DNA from: Paramacrobiotus metropolitanus
Taxonomy: Eukaryota > Tardigrada > Eutardigrada > Parachela > Macrobiotidae
NCBI RefSeq assembly: GCF_019649055.1
Contig: NW_026570290.1
Span: 434,001 to 498,000 of the forward strand
Reading direction: 5' to 3'
DNA length: 64,000 nucleotides
The notes beneath the pieces were generated by a model, which was given only the letters and a program-made list of their open reading frames with translations, was not told where the DNA came from and searched no databases. Shown here piece after piece: positions 34,101-41,962 of the stretch; position 1 is the first letter of the stretch, and every line of letters starts with the position of its first letter. The translations under genes and the position numbers were made by a program.

Positions 34101-34956
34101 CACCGAAAAGGTGACCTTTATCGACAGTCAGACGGGGCAACCGATAACATACGCGATGGTGGCGGCGATACAGGCAGCAGCTCAAGTGAGACCAGTAGCC
34201 CAGAATGTGGCTCCACAGAATGTGGCCCCACCTGCACCACAGAATATGGTCCCCATGAATGTCGGGTTACCACAACAAGGAGGGGGTAACGGTAACTTTG
34301 GCGGAAATGGATATGGGAATGGAAACTGGAATGGAGGCCAAGGAAACTTTCAGAATCAAGGTCAAGGTCAAGGCAACTTTCAGCCAAATAGAGGAAACCA
34401 GAACTACCAGCAGAATCAAGGGTCACGGACAGAATTCAAGTTCCAAATGATTGACGGATGGGTGGCGAACAACGTTCAGATGTGCCAATACTGTATGTAT
34501 GGCAACCACCAGACCCAGGGATGCAAATTCGCCAACACACCACCGGAACAGAACCCAAACCTGTTTGCCTTCAACGAGTGGCAACGACTGCGCGGGCTCG
34601 GTGGTTGGCGCCAAGCGGTCGCAAATGGATATGACCTGATTACGCAATGGTACCAGGCGAAAGCGAACTTCCAGAATCAGCAAGGTAACGGAAACTATGG
34701 AAATGGAAATGGGGGCGGCCAAGGCGGCGGCTACCGCGGCGGTGGCTTCGGTCGCGGCGGCTTCAGAGGAAGAAACAGAGGCTTTGGCCGCGGAAACTTC
34801 AGAGGAGGCCAGAACAATGGCGGCGGCCAAGGAAACTACCAACAGGGTGGTGGCCAGCCAAACGGAGGTGGCCCGGTGATCGAGCAAGCACAAGGACATG
34901 TGCAGGGCGCGCAACAAGGTGGAGCGCCGGTTCAGGGAAACGGGCAAGATCAGTAG
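31162..34956 (+). CDS. gag: Gag polyprotein of the giant retrotransposon
   Basis: An ATG at 31162 opens a 1264-aa frame ending TAG at 34954-34956; the leader before it is about 1.4 kb. The N-terminal 250 residues are polar and low-complexity. Residues about 250-615 form a long charged coiled coil. About 760-935 is a retrotransposon capsid-type Gag domain (PLMTFDGSRDTVSGWTRLV, then GPAKTWFEG). A CCHC zinc knuckle follows near 1107 (CQYCMYGNHQTQGC). The C-terminus is Gly/Gln/Asn-rich with RGG-type repeats (GRGGFRGRNRGFGRGNF), a nucleic-acid-binding composition. The size is far beyond usual Gag proteins because of the coiled coil and RGG tail. KVT, ERS and KGH tripeptides recur because the AAAGGTCA motif is embedded in the coding sequence. 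Confidence 0.88.
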   Translation: MDKDKEEPTSTSSQGSRSSRGSQQSVIDPYKKEYKSLARPVGHDRQTRAAVTFARKDSKGSDSTYQVALGATQNEESSSGDGKETLAPVAGDNPMNQKKVTGEEKPTERGAEPVGASQLDATTSRTNEQDKNVNLAQVEAQVEDGNTKVTEEDLAELGLDDLSLNDKTVGDDLWATPMVSDESNESYFTDDEATMNMSFQTAMKEADRAEGMTPFKDIPEYLIERTQTGKVSNVRPPSPNSPTTTLRTRVRELESELEAKESQAMKRTKENRDKLSSLEARIYELEQQQVDLESAADEWKIKYERQRELAEEYLKMADDREMEGHLAVGDLNESMSEETAERSRHLAELKDECDSMKLKVTEAETKRDEYATKLADATQRLLTNTTEVFKLRNDLKLRGENIGTLQKESYDHQQRADEAAKVAKDLRDLTATEGVRLKNEIRQVMEENKALKDDNKKVTDEIKELKEAAKTMAEQGARWEHEAHLLDEKVTVLELKDKEWQQTVHQKTQEIIRLNTELIDMTQTAMTREDEVTVTKNQLKAAAEEYTTLERDVTQLAEHIRKVENDTEKVIKDKTLQLHQQMSKVNQENQNLKNEKEQSDLRIKRLEDENKALQTSNKHKDEQLLQHGVRTATVESPPPSYSKAHETGTGKSFHFEMPLRTGTGKGSVKNERDGEKVKDDKEPPSESYPHMSRGDPSQFPPHIETNVFIDEGRRDRPPSRQERPRKSRYGKAQRTHNDDESSEEDEDQRAENTAVQLTKALNSMARKTPLMTFDGSRDTVSGWTRLVKETQRTYQLTDDQVMIEIASAVKGPAKTWFEGEKDIAAEDGIEYSITEWMEKFKDEYGDGDEEVLGLREAYARKFELGKESLDQYYQAIMRFKAKRIITEKQAVGFLIEGCRGDNELYKALRIQKCKTPTDVKDFFRHWATGEEKYKAPKGQRNQEYVTIRQGQVENVPQQRMAAAPAQQPVEYRVETPVREVTEKVTFIDSQTGQPITYAMVAAIQAAAQVRPVAQNVAPQNVAPPAPQNMVPMNVGLPQQGGGNGNFGGNGYGNGNWNGGQGNFQNQGQGQGNFQPNRGNQNYQQNQGSRTEFKFQMIDGWVANNVQMCQYCMYGNHQTQGCKFANTPPEQNPNLFAFNEWQRLRGLGGWRQAVANGYDLITQWYQAKANFQNQQGNGNYGNGNGGGQGGGYRGGGFGRGGFRGRNRGFGRGNFRGGQNNGGGQGNYQQGGGQPNGGGPVIEQAQGHVQGAQQGGAPVQGNGQDQ

Positions 34957-35016
34957 GCACCGGTGAGCCTACTGATCGACCCGACCCCAAACCACCGGAT
35001 AAAAGGGAAAGGTCAC

Positions 35017-35345
35017 CACTGCAGAATGGTACTGCAGTGAACGTGACCACTGCAACGGCTATATGGATGCCGTCAGCGAAAAAGCAAAGTGGACCGGCTA
35101 TATGGATGCCGCAACCACAAGAAACGGCTAGATGGATGTCGCCACAGCAAAGAGAAACGGCTATATGGATGCCGTCATCGCAAAAAGAAAAGGGAACGGT
35201 TATAAGGATACCGTCACAGAATCAAAGGTCACCGCAGAATGGTACTGCGAGTGGAAACGTCCAAGTGGATAAAAGGTCACCGCAGAATGGTACTGCGAGT
35301 GGAAACGTGCAACGGGACCAAAGGTCACCGCAGAATGGTACTGCG
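35017..35345 (+). repeat. Four AATGGTA-loop hairpins
   Basis: Copies at 35017-35039, 35233-35249, 35281-35297 and 35329-35345. All keep loop AATGGTA and GCAG/CTGC closing pairs. The first has an 8-bp stem CACTGCAG/CTGCAGTG; the other three have CGCAG/CTGCG, a T-A to C-G compensatory difference. Each is directly preceded by an AAAGGTCAC motif. Confidence 0.7.
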
Positions 35346-36884
35346 AGTGGAAACTGTCGTGACGGTAGCGCGACACTGCAAAAAGTGCAGCAAAATGAAA
35401 GGTCACCGTACTGCAGCGAAGAAGTGTTAGCGCAACGACGCGCACAACGTAATGCCAAGATTCGACAAGCGCTGTTAAACCAAAAGAAACCGCAAACTGA
35501 TACCGCAGAAGAAGTGGAAATGCACCACGAATGGTTCCGGAAACAGATAAATGAAAACGACAAGGCGAATGAGCCAAGGTGCGATTGCTACGGGGAACCA
35601 AAGCCAAAGTTTTGGAATTGTTCAGAAGACGAAGAAGAGAAGCGAATAAGGCAAGAATGGATTAAGCAGAATATCAACGTTATTAGTAAAGATGAAAGGT
35701 CACCTTCTGTTGGAAAAGTCCAAGTGAAAGGTCAGGGAGCGAATGTGAATGTGAAAGGTCACGGCGATAGCGTCGTGTTAAAAGGTCAAGAAACAGACTT
35801 GACACTGCGAACAGCGCAGCAAAAGAATAATGAAATGGCACGGAACTCCGACGACTCACTTGTGGACGCAGTAACATTACAACAGAAGGAGGACTGGCAA
35901 AAAGTGGCCTACAGACCGAATGGCAATCACGGGATGTGGATACCTGTGACGCCGAAGGCAAAGCAGAAAGCGAAAATGTCACAAGAGGACTACTGGGACA
36001 TGCAACAGTTGCGAACGCAATGTGAAAGAAAGCGACTGGAAGAGTTGGTTACCGGGAAACCAGCGCAAGGGTCATCGAACCCAGTCCCAGTATTCAATCC
36101 AGAGGAATATAAGAAGACATCTGCTGACTGGAATCATTCACGTAATGCTCCACCACAGGATAAACCGCCGAATTATGGAGAAAAAGTCCCCATACAAAAG
36201 CTGACAGGTGGCGGATTTGTCATGAAGCGCAACGAAAGGTCACAGGACTTAGCGCAAAATGAACAAAAAGGACGGTCAAATGAAATGGCGCAAACGAAAC
36301 AGAGTAACGCAGTTGAAAGGTCACGGGACTTATCGGAGGCGCTGAAAAAGGATGCCAATGACAAGTCACCAGCCCGAACAGACGGAATGTCTTCACAAAT
36401 TGATCAGACGAAAACGAACAATGAAGTCTCCGCGAAGGTGATCGAATGGATGACCGAAAAAGGATATGACATGGTTACATATGAAAGGTCACCAGATGAG
36501 ATGAAAGATAGCGAAGAAGACGAATTGAAGCGAGCTGACCAAATAACAAGCGAAGTCATTCAGAAGCTGAGAGATAAGCGAAATGAAAACTGTAAAGAGG
36601 AATTGATCCATCAGACGATAAATGAAGTGACTAAAGGTCACATGGATGGCACAAAAGCAAATGAGCAAGCGCAGAAGGTGGAAAAGGTCACCGGTGATAA
36701 AATGGCTACAGAGAAGCGAACAGATAAAGAAAAGCCGCGAAAATATTACGATGTTCGGACTAACGTTCCACACAGGATTGATAAGTTGAGCGAGATACTG
36801 AAAGGTCATAGCACTCCAGCAAAAAGGACAAGTGCTTCCCGATATGGATCCAGGACCAGTATCGCTCATTCCTGTGAAATGTAA
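35037..36884 (+). CDS. ORF2, charged disordered protein with hairpin-coding repeats
   Basis: The frame is open for 615 codons; the first ATG is at 35067, inside the first hairpin repeat. The N-terminal part translates two DNA repeat families: AIWMP (five copies of a TATATGGAT-loop hairpin) and PQNGTASGN (an AATGGTA-loop hairpin). The rest is Lys/Glu/Asn-rich with many ERS and KGH tripeptides from the AAAGGTCA motif. I recognise no domain. It lies between Gag and protease, overlaps the protease frame by 53 nt in a +1 relation, and may be expressed as a Gag-Pol linker or as a separate protein. Confidence 0.6.
   Translation: MNVTTATAIWMPSAKKQSGPAIWMPQPQETARWMSPQQRETAIWMPSSQKEKGTVIRIPSQNQRSPQNGTASGNVQVDKRSPQNGTASGNVQRDQRSPQNGTASGNCRDGSATLQKVQQNERSPYCSEEVLAQRRAQRNAKIRQALLNQKKPQTDTAEEVEMHHEWFRKQINENDKANEPRCDCYGEPKPKFWNCSEDEEEKRIRQEWIKQNINVISKDERSPSVGKVQVKGQGANVNVKGHGDSVVLKGQETDLTLRTAQQKNNEMARNSDDSLVDAVTLQQKEDWQKVAYRPNGNHGMWIPVTPKAKQKAKMSQEDYWDMQQLRTQCERKRLEELVTGKPAQGSSNPVPVFNPEEYKKTSADWNHSRNAPPQDKPPNYGEKVPIQKLTGGGFVMKRNERSQDLAQNEQKGRSNEMAQTKQSNAVERSRDLSEALKKDANDKSPARTDGMSSQIDQTKTNNEVSAKVIEWMTEKGYDMVTYERSPDEMKDSEEDELKRADQITSEVIQKLRDKRNENCKEELIHQTINEVTKGHMDGTKANEQAQKVEKVTGDKMATEKRTDKEKPRKYYDVRTNVPHRIDKLSEILKGHSTPAKRTSASRYGSRTSIAHSCEM
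35055..35214 (+). repeat. Five TATATGGAT-loop hairpins
   Basis: Hairpins at 35055-35073, 35095-35111, 35125-35141, 35157-35175 and 35196-35214. Stems: ACGGC/GCCGT in copies 1 and 4; CGGC/GCCG in copy 2; CGGC/GTCG with a G-U pair in copy 3; ACGGT/ACCGT in copy 5, a compensatory exchange. The nine-base loop varies only at single positions (TATATGGAT, TAGATGGAT, TATAAGGAT). Confidence 0.7.
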
Positions 36885-37668
36885 GATTCATACACTGAAG
36901 ATTCAAAACGGAAAATTGCCCAAGAGAATTGAAGCATACACACATGAAGTGAAAGTGGGAGACATAAAGGTCAACGCAATGTTGGACACCGGCGCTGAGA
37001 CGTCGCTGATCAGCAAACCGTTTTGCGAGAAGAATGGACTTCATATGCTCCCATTGCCACCAGATAGATTGGTGAAGATTAACGGAATTAGCGGAACGTC
37101 AGGATTCCTGGTGACGCACTACTGTGTAGCACCAGTGACCTTACGAAAGAAGACAAGCGAACATTCCTTCTACGTCCGACCGAAGTGTGACGACGTACAA
37201 GTGTTACTGGGATTCGACTTCTTGGAAAAAAAATTTGTACTGTTGGATAATGAAGGTGAAGAGGAAAAAGAAGATGACCCAAAACCAGTTGCCAAAGTAC
37301 AAGTCGGAAAGGTCACCGAACTTGCAAAACAGGAAAGGGCTCAAACTGTTAATAAAGCGCTAATCCCAGTACCAGAGGCACCGGGAAACGAAAAGAAAAA
37401 GATGACGCGAAAAGAATTGTCACCGTTTGAGCAGTTGCAAGTAATCCAGCAGGAGATCGAAAAGACATTAAATCGGACCTTGCTGACACAGAAGGGAAGA
37501 GAAAAGGTCATCCCAGTACCAGAGGCACCGGGAATGACAAAAGTGCAGCAGGAAGAGAACTATCCCAGTACCAGAGGCACTGGAAACGGAAAAGATAATG
37601 GAAATGTCGTAAGTTATCCCAGTACCAGAGGCACTGGGAAAGGAAGACAAAAGGTCACCAGCAACTGA
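36832..37668 (+). CDS. pro: Retroviral-type aspartic protease ORF
   Basis: The 278-codon frame overlaps ORF2; its first ATG is at 36844. Near residues 40-60 it carries the catalytic motif AMLDTGAETSLIS and further on LLGFDFLEK, matching the flap-distal G-x-D motif of pepsin-like retroelement proteases, which work as dimers to cleave the polyproteins. After residue 145 it becomes a repeat-rich tail in which one DNA hairpin (CCCAGTACCAGAGGC) is translated as IPVPEAPG twice and, in another frame, as YPSTRGTG twice. It is +1 relative to ORF2, so frameshifting or reinitiation is needed. Confidence 0.8.
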   Translation: MLPDMDPGPVSLIPVKCKIHTLKIQNGKLPKRIEAYTHEVKVGDIKVNAMLDTGAETSLISKPFCEKNGLHMLPLPPDRLVKINGISGTSGFLVTHYCVAPVTLRKKTSEHSFYVRPKCDDVQVLLGFDFLEKKFVLLDNEGEEEKEDDPKPVAKVQVGKVTELAKQERAQTVNKALIPVPEAPGNEKKKMTRKELSPFEQLQVIQQEIEKTLNRTLLTQKGREKVIPVPEAPGMTKVQQEENYPSTRGTGNGKDNGNVVSYPSTRGTGKGRQKVTSN

Positions 37669-37931
37669 GAACTTGGAACGAGAGCGTAATTCGAACCTTT
37701 TCGAACCACGATCTGCTACCCAAAATGAAAGGCTACCAGATAAAGCCAAAGAGGAAGTAACAGAACGTGACTCTCAAAAGGAACCCTTTTTCGAACCACG
37801 ACCTGCTACCGAAAGGTCACCAACGATTGAAGAGATAATTGCCACACAGAAAGAAGCGGCAGTTGCAGCGAAACAATCTCTTGTGCCAGACATGGAGTGG
37901 GTAAGCCTATCCCAGTACCAGAGGCACTGGA
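37364..37931 (+). repeat. Five CCCAGT-ACCAGAGGC-ACTGGG hairpin repeats in three frames
   Basis: Copies at 37364-37386, 37511-37533, 37563-37584, 37617-37639 and 37910-37931 keep CCCAGTACCAGAGGCAC and usually a pairing TGGG or CGGG. They are read as IPVPEAPG, YPSTRGTG and SQYQRHW in three different reading frames, so the conserved object is nucleic acid, not peptide. Confidence 0.75.
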
Positions 37932-37936
37932 AATAA
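37673..37936 (+). CDS. Short linker ORF with FEP repeats
   Basis: An 87-codon frame in the same phase as the downstream RT ORF but separated from it by stop codons (37934-38003). It contains LFEPRSATQNE and FFEPRPATERSP, copies of a repeat that recurs at 43467, 43567 and 43805 in the integrase ORF. No domain and no ATG start; it may be read only by frameshift from the protease ORF, to which it is +1. Confidence 0.4.
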   Translation: MERERNSNLFEPRSATQNERLPDKAKEEVTERDSQKEPFFEPRPATERSPTIEEIIATQKEAAVAAKQSLVPDMEWVSLSQYQRHWK

Positions 37937-38110
37937 AGACGGCTAAAGTGGGAAGGATAAAAAGAGTGAAAGGTTACGAGTTTTGAAACGAATAGTTGAA
38001 GAGGAACAGATGTTTACAAGCGAAATCCGCGACAAGGCACTCGAACAATTGAAAGGTCACCGAACAGAAAAGAACCAGAGGTCATTGAAATATCCTCTGA
38101 GGATAAAAGC

Positions 38111-41100
38111 GTGACTCCAATCGAATGTGAGGAAGATACCACAGTACAGGAACAGGTTAAACCTGAAGCGAGTCAAAGGACATTAACTCCAGAAGAACGA
38201 GCCGGGAGTTGTCACCACGGTTACTTTGAGGATCCGTGCAGAGTGCAACCACAATGGGAATGCGCGGAGTGTTGTGAAAATGCCTCTCAAGATAACCCTT
38301 CAGAATGGCCAAGATGTAATGCCGCATTAGCAGACCTTAAAGGTCATGCCCAAAAGAAAGCGAAAAGCATCATGCGGACAAACGAAATGTGGAAACCACA
38401 CATCGAACGGTATCATTGGAATAGATATCGAACGTGGTTGTCATGTGTGGAAAGTTTCATAATTGGAAGAGGCAGATGGCTGAACCATTGGTTGCAACGT
38501 GTCGAGAAAGGAATCCAAGATCCTCTCGATCCGGTAGCAACAGAAAGGAGATTTGAACGAGAGATAGAAGAAATGACCGAGGAAGGAGAAATGTGGGAAG
38601 AAGCGAGAGTTGACCTTTTTTGGGACTTCCGTGTGAACCACATGTATAAAGGTGAAGGGAGAACGATCATCTTCCCGGCAGGACTTGGTACACCTGTCTA
38701 CGAATCACTTGAAGTGTACTACAACGCGCTAAAAGAGGGAAACGAAAAAGCATTCGAGAAATACTGGGATAAATTTGAAAGAGAAATTCCCACATTTGAC
38801 GTCAAAGATATGAGAGAATTACAAGTAACCCGGAGAAGAAGGTCACCGGGACTGATGCAAAAGAAAAAGGTGACCTTTGCACCAGATCCAGATGGAGTGG
38901 ACTACCCAGAACGAGGTGGTGATACATGGTGCATGTATGAAACGATTCCGAATGATGAATGGGTCACCGAAGAACTGATGGCAAATTGCATCTTCGTTGG
39001 TCCTAAACGACCTAAAGGTTACGAAACAGTTCAACAGGATGAAGCCAATAAAGGGACTGTCAAAGAAGCAGAGAAAGAGGAACCAGTTCAGGAGATAGCT
39101 GAAGGACAATCGAATGAAACAGAAGAAAGTTCAAAGTCGGCTTTCGATATTGCGCAGATGTTAACGGACAGAGGTGAAATGTGGAAAAGGTTTAAAGAGG
39201 AAGTTGAAAGGATATCGAACGAACAACAAAACCCAGTAACTGAGGCAAAAAACGGGGAAAGGTCACTCGATAACGGTGAGGAATGTCCGCCGGTCGAGTT
39301 GACCGAAAAGCCATTAACGAGCCCCGAAGAAATAAATGAACTGGAAAAGTCAAAATCGGACGAAGAAAGGTCAAACTCCGATCAATCGGAAAGGTCACCA
39401 ACGAGGATTCGGGTAGCAAGGAGTCACCCGAGAGTAGCCGCACGAAACGGGCGAAAGGCAAAAGAAGGGGACAAACCCCTGCTCAAAAATTCAAAAGCGA
39501 AAAAACTTAGCGATTCGCGAGAAAACGAAAGTGACCTTTCATCAGAAGATGAAGGAGTTGATGAGCGCCCACTTGAAAAGGTTGACAAAGGTCAAGCTAC
39601 TGCACAAGAATATGAGAGCAGTAACTCCGACTCCGAGTGGACGAGTTCAAGCGATAACTCAACAACTTCGGAAGATTCAGGTGTAAGTGACCTTTCGGAG
39701 CAAGAGGATTTAATGGACTTGGATGAAGATGACGAAGTAGATGAGGAAAAAGAAAAGGATATTAAAGTCAGAAGATTGAAAGTGGAAAAAGCTAGAATGT
39801 CGAAGGACGTGATCAAAGTTTACAGCGATCAGCGAATCAAATTGAAACCGTCAAACTGCACACGTGTAAAGGTCAAGATGGGAAAATATGCACCGGCTCA
39901 AAACAAGCTGATGTTTACACCGGTCCCACAAGTGGAAACTGAAGTGCAACCGTTGGCAGGAGTGACGGACCACAGGGGAAAATACTTCGAAATCGTCATC
40001 GCAAATCACAGTAGCAAATACCGAATCGTGAAGAAAAATCAGCTTCTCGGCTACGTTGAGCCGTACGAACATATGGAGAATGTAAAGGTCAACGCAGGGA
40101 CAGTAAAGAACGTACTCGAAGACCCTGAGGTGGATGAGACAACGAAAGCTGAACTAAAAAAGATAATCGAAAACCTTAAATTGGGACCTGACCTTACCCA
40201 AGAGCAGAAAAACGACGTGTACAACGCGTTTTGGGAATTCTGGAAAGTCTTACCCACATCAAAGAAACCGTATGGAGATGTGAAAGGGGTCACCCACGTA
40301 ATTGATACGGGAGATGCGAAACCAGTAAAATGTAACCCGGCCAGAACGAGTTGGACAGGCCGCGAGTTTATAACAAAGCATATCGAAGAGATGTTGGCAC
40401 AAGATGTAATTGAACCGTCAGACGCCGAGTGGAGTTTCCCAGTCGTATTGGCAGTAAAGAAAAATGGCGACGGAACAATGGGAACAAGATTTTGCGTCAA
40501 TTACATCATGCTTAACAAGTTAACGAGAAAGAATAATTACCCGTTACCAAACCCAGACGAGTTGCTCGACGCGTGCGCAGGCAACAAATATTACGGGAAA
40601 ATGGATTTACAAAGTGGATTTTGGCAGATTCCAATGGATCCGGCGTCAATCAATAAGACGACCTTTGTAACACAAGATGGAATGTACCGATTTAAAAGAA
40701 TGCCATTCGGCGTATGTAATGGACCAGCAACATTCCAATTGTGTATGGACAAAGTTCTCTCAAGAGCGAAAAGAAAAGGATGCGTTTTTGGGTACATTGA
40801 TGACGTTATCTTCGCTGAAAAAACTTGGGAAATTTTCATGCAGAATCTGAGAAATGTCCTAATGAGCCTAGTTGAAGCGGGATTTACGATCAAACCAACG
40901 AAATGCGAATTCGGAATGAGACAAATGGGATTTCTGGGTCATATACTCAGCGAAGACGGAATTCGTATGGATCCGGAAAAGGTCACCGCGGTCTCAGAAT
41001 TCAAACGGCCTCAAACAGAAAGGCAGTTAAGGTCATTCCTCGGACTGGCGAACTATTACCGCAAGTTCATAATGGGATATGCACAAAAGACTTGTCATTT

Positions 41101-41962
41101 GTATGAACTGCTGAGACAAGATAAGCACGTGAAGAAGGACTGGACAGCAGCACACGAAGAAGAGTTCAACAGCTTGAAACAGCTGTTATGTGAAGGTCCA
41201 GTATTGGCAAAGTTTGACCCCGCGAAACCGACTGTCATCGAATGCGACGCGAGTAAAGAAGGAATCGGAGCGGTGCTGTCACAAGATGGACATCCGATCG
41301 CGTACGCCAGTCGCGTCTTACATGGAGCCGAGAAAAATTACGGCGTAACAGAATGGGAATGTCTGGCAGTAGTGTTCGCTGTTAGGAAATTCAAGCCGTA
41401 TATCGATTACGCAGAATTCACTGTAAGAACGGATCATCAGGCACTGACCAACCTTTTAAGGTCAGAAACGAACAAAGTCGGAATGAACCCGCGCTTGACA
41501 AGATGGGCAATGGCCTTGCAAGGTCACCAGTTCAAAATTGAATACAAACCGGGAAAGTACTGCGATAATGCGGACGCGTTATCAAGAGCACCAATTGAAG
41601 GCCCGACGTGTCAAGAAGAGGAATTCGATGAGATTCCAAACTTCGAGGATTACAAGAAGGAGTTTGATACGAAGGAACCGGCAATTGAAGTTGGACAGCT
41701 GTTCCTGCAGATGGTGGAACAGAGGGAGAAACGACTAAAGGTCACTTCAGCTACGGCGAATGAGTCGGCTGAAATAGAAGCTAATGTGAATCGTGTAAAA
41801 AGTTGGTTGCCTACTGTTAGTGACTTAAAGGTCACCGGACTTGAAATAGATGCCGGAGTCCAAAATGGAAAGGTCACTGGACTCGATGAAGCAGCGGAGA
41901 AGAGAGATGACCTTTTGGGAAACGGACAAAGTCACACAAGCGCTAAACGAGTGTCCAATTAA
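38111..41962 (+). CDS. pol: Reverse transcriptase and RNase H polyprotein
   Basis: A frame of 1283 codons from the GTG at 38111; it is open without a stop from about 38004. The first 600 residues are acidic and unrecognised, with a cysteine cluster near the start (SCHHGYFEDPC, CAECCENA). The RT domain lies at about 745-955: LDLQSG-type MDLQSGFWQIPMD, the PFGVCNGPATFQ motif and the catalytic YIDDV. RNase H of the Ty3/gypsy type follows at about 1030-1150 (ECDASKEGIGAVLSQ, then TDHQAL) and a chromatin-free tail. The catalytic residues look intact. It overlaps the integrase ORF by 113 nt in a +1 relation. Confidence 0.9.
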   Translation: MTPIECEEDTTVQEQVKPEASQRTLTPEERAGSCHHGYFEDPCRVQPQWECAECCENASQDNPSEWPRCNAALADLKGHAQKKAKSIMRTNEMWKPHIERYHWNRYRTWLSCVESFIIGRGRWLNHWLQRVEKGIQDPLDPVATERRFEREIEEMTEEGEMWEEARVDLFWDFRVNHMYKGEGRTIIFPAGLGTPVYESLEVYYNALKEGNEKAFEKYWDKFEREIPTFDVKDMRELQVTRRRRSPGLMQKKKVTFAPDPDGVDYPERGGDTWCMYETIPNDEWVTEELMANCIFVGPKRPKGYETVQQDEANKGTVKEAEKEEPVQEIAEGQSNETEESSKSAFDIAQMLTDRGEMWKRFKEEVERISNEQQNPVTEAKNGERSLDNGEECPPVELTEKPLTSPEEINELEKSKSDEERSNSDQSERSPTRIRVARSHPRVAARNGRKAKEGDKPLLKNSKAKKLSDSRENESDLSSEDEGVDERPLEKVDKGQATAQEYESSNSDSEWTSSSDNSTTSEDSGVSDLSEQEDLMDLDEDDEVDEEKEKDIKVRRLKVEKARMSKDVIKVYSDQRIKLKPSNCTRVKVKMGKYAPAQNKLMFTPVPQVETEVQPLAGVTDHRGKYFEIVIANHSSKYRIVKKNQLLGYVEPYEHMENVKVNAGTVKNVLEDPEVDETTKAELKKIIENLKLGPDLTQEQKNDVYNAFWEFWKVLPTSKKPYGDVKGVTHVIDTGDAKPVKCNPARTSWTGREFITKHIEEMLAQDVIEPSDAEWSFPVVLAVKKNGDGTMGTRFCVNYIMLNKLTRKNNYPLPNPDELLDACAGNKYYGKMDLQSGFWQIPMDPASINKTTFVTQDGMYRFKRMPFGVCNGPATFQLCMDKVLSRAKRKGCVFGYIDDVIFAEKTWEIFMQNLRNVLMSLVEAGFTIKPTKCEFGMRQMGFLGHILSEDGIRMDPEKVTAVSEFKRPQTERQLRSFLGLANYYRKFIMGYAQKTCHLYELLRQDKHVKKDWTAAHEEEFNSLKQLLCEGPVLAKFDPAKPTVIECDASKEGIGAVLSQDGHPIAYASRVLHGAEKNYGVTEWECLAVVFAVRKFKPYIDYAEFTVRTDHQALTNLLRSETNKVGMNPRLTRWAMALQGHQFKIEYKPGKYCDNADALSRAPIEGPTCQEEEFDEIPNFEDYKKEFDTKEPAIEVGQLFLQMVEQREKRLKVTSATANESAEIEANVNRVKSWLPTVSDLKVTGLEIDAGVQNGKVTGLDEAAEKRDDLLGNGQSHTSAKRVSN

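Noticed and set aside
34423-34947. Long minus-strand frame opposite the Gag RGG region
   Set aside because: Shadow of biased glycine and glutamine codons on the plus strand.
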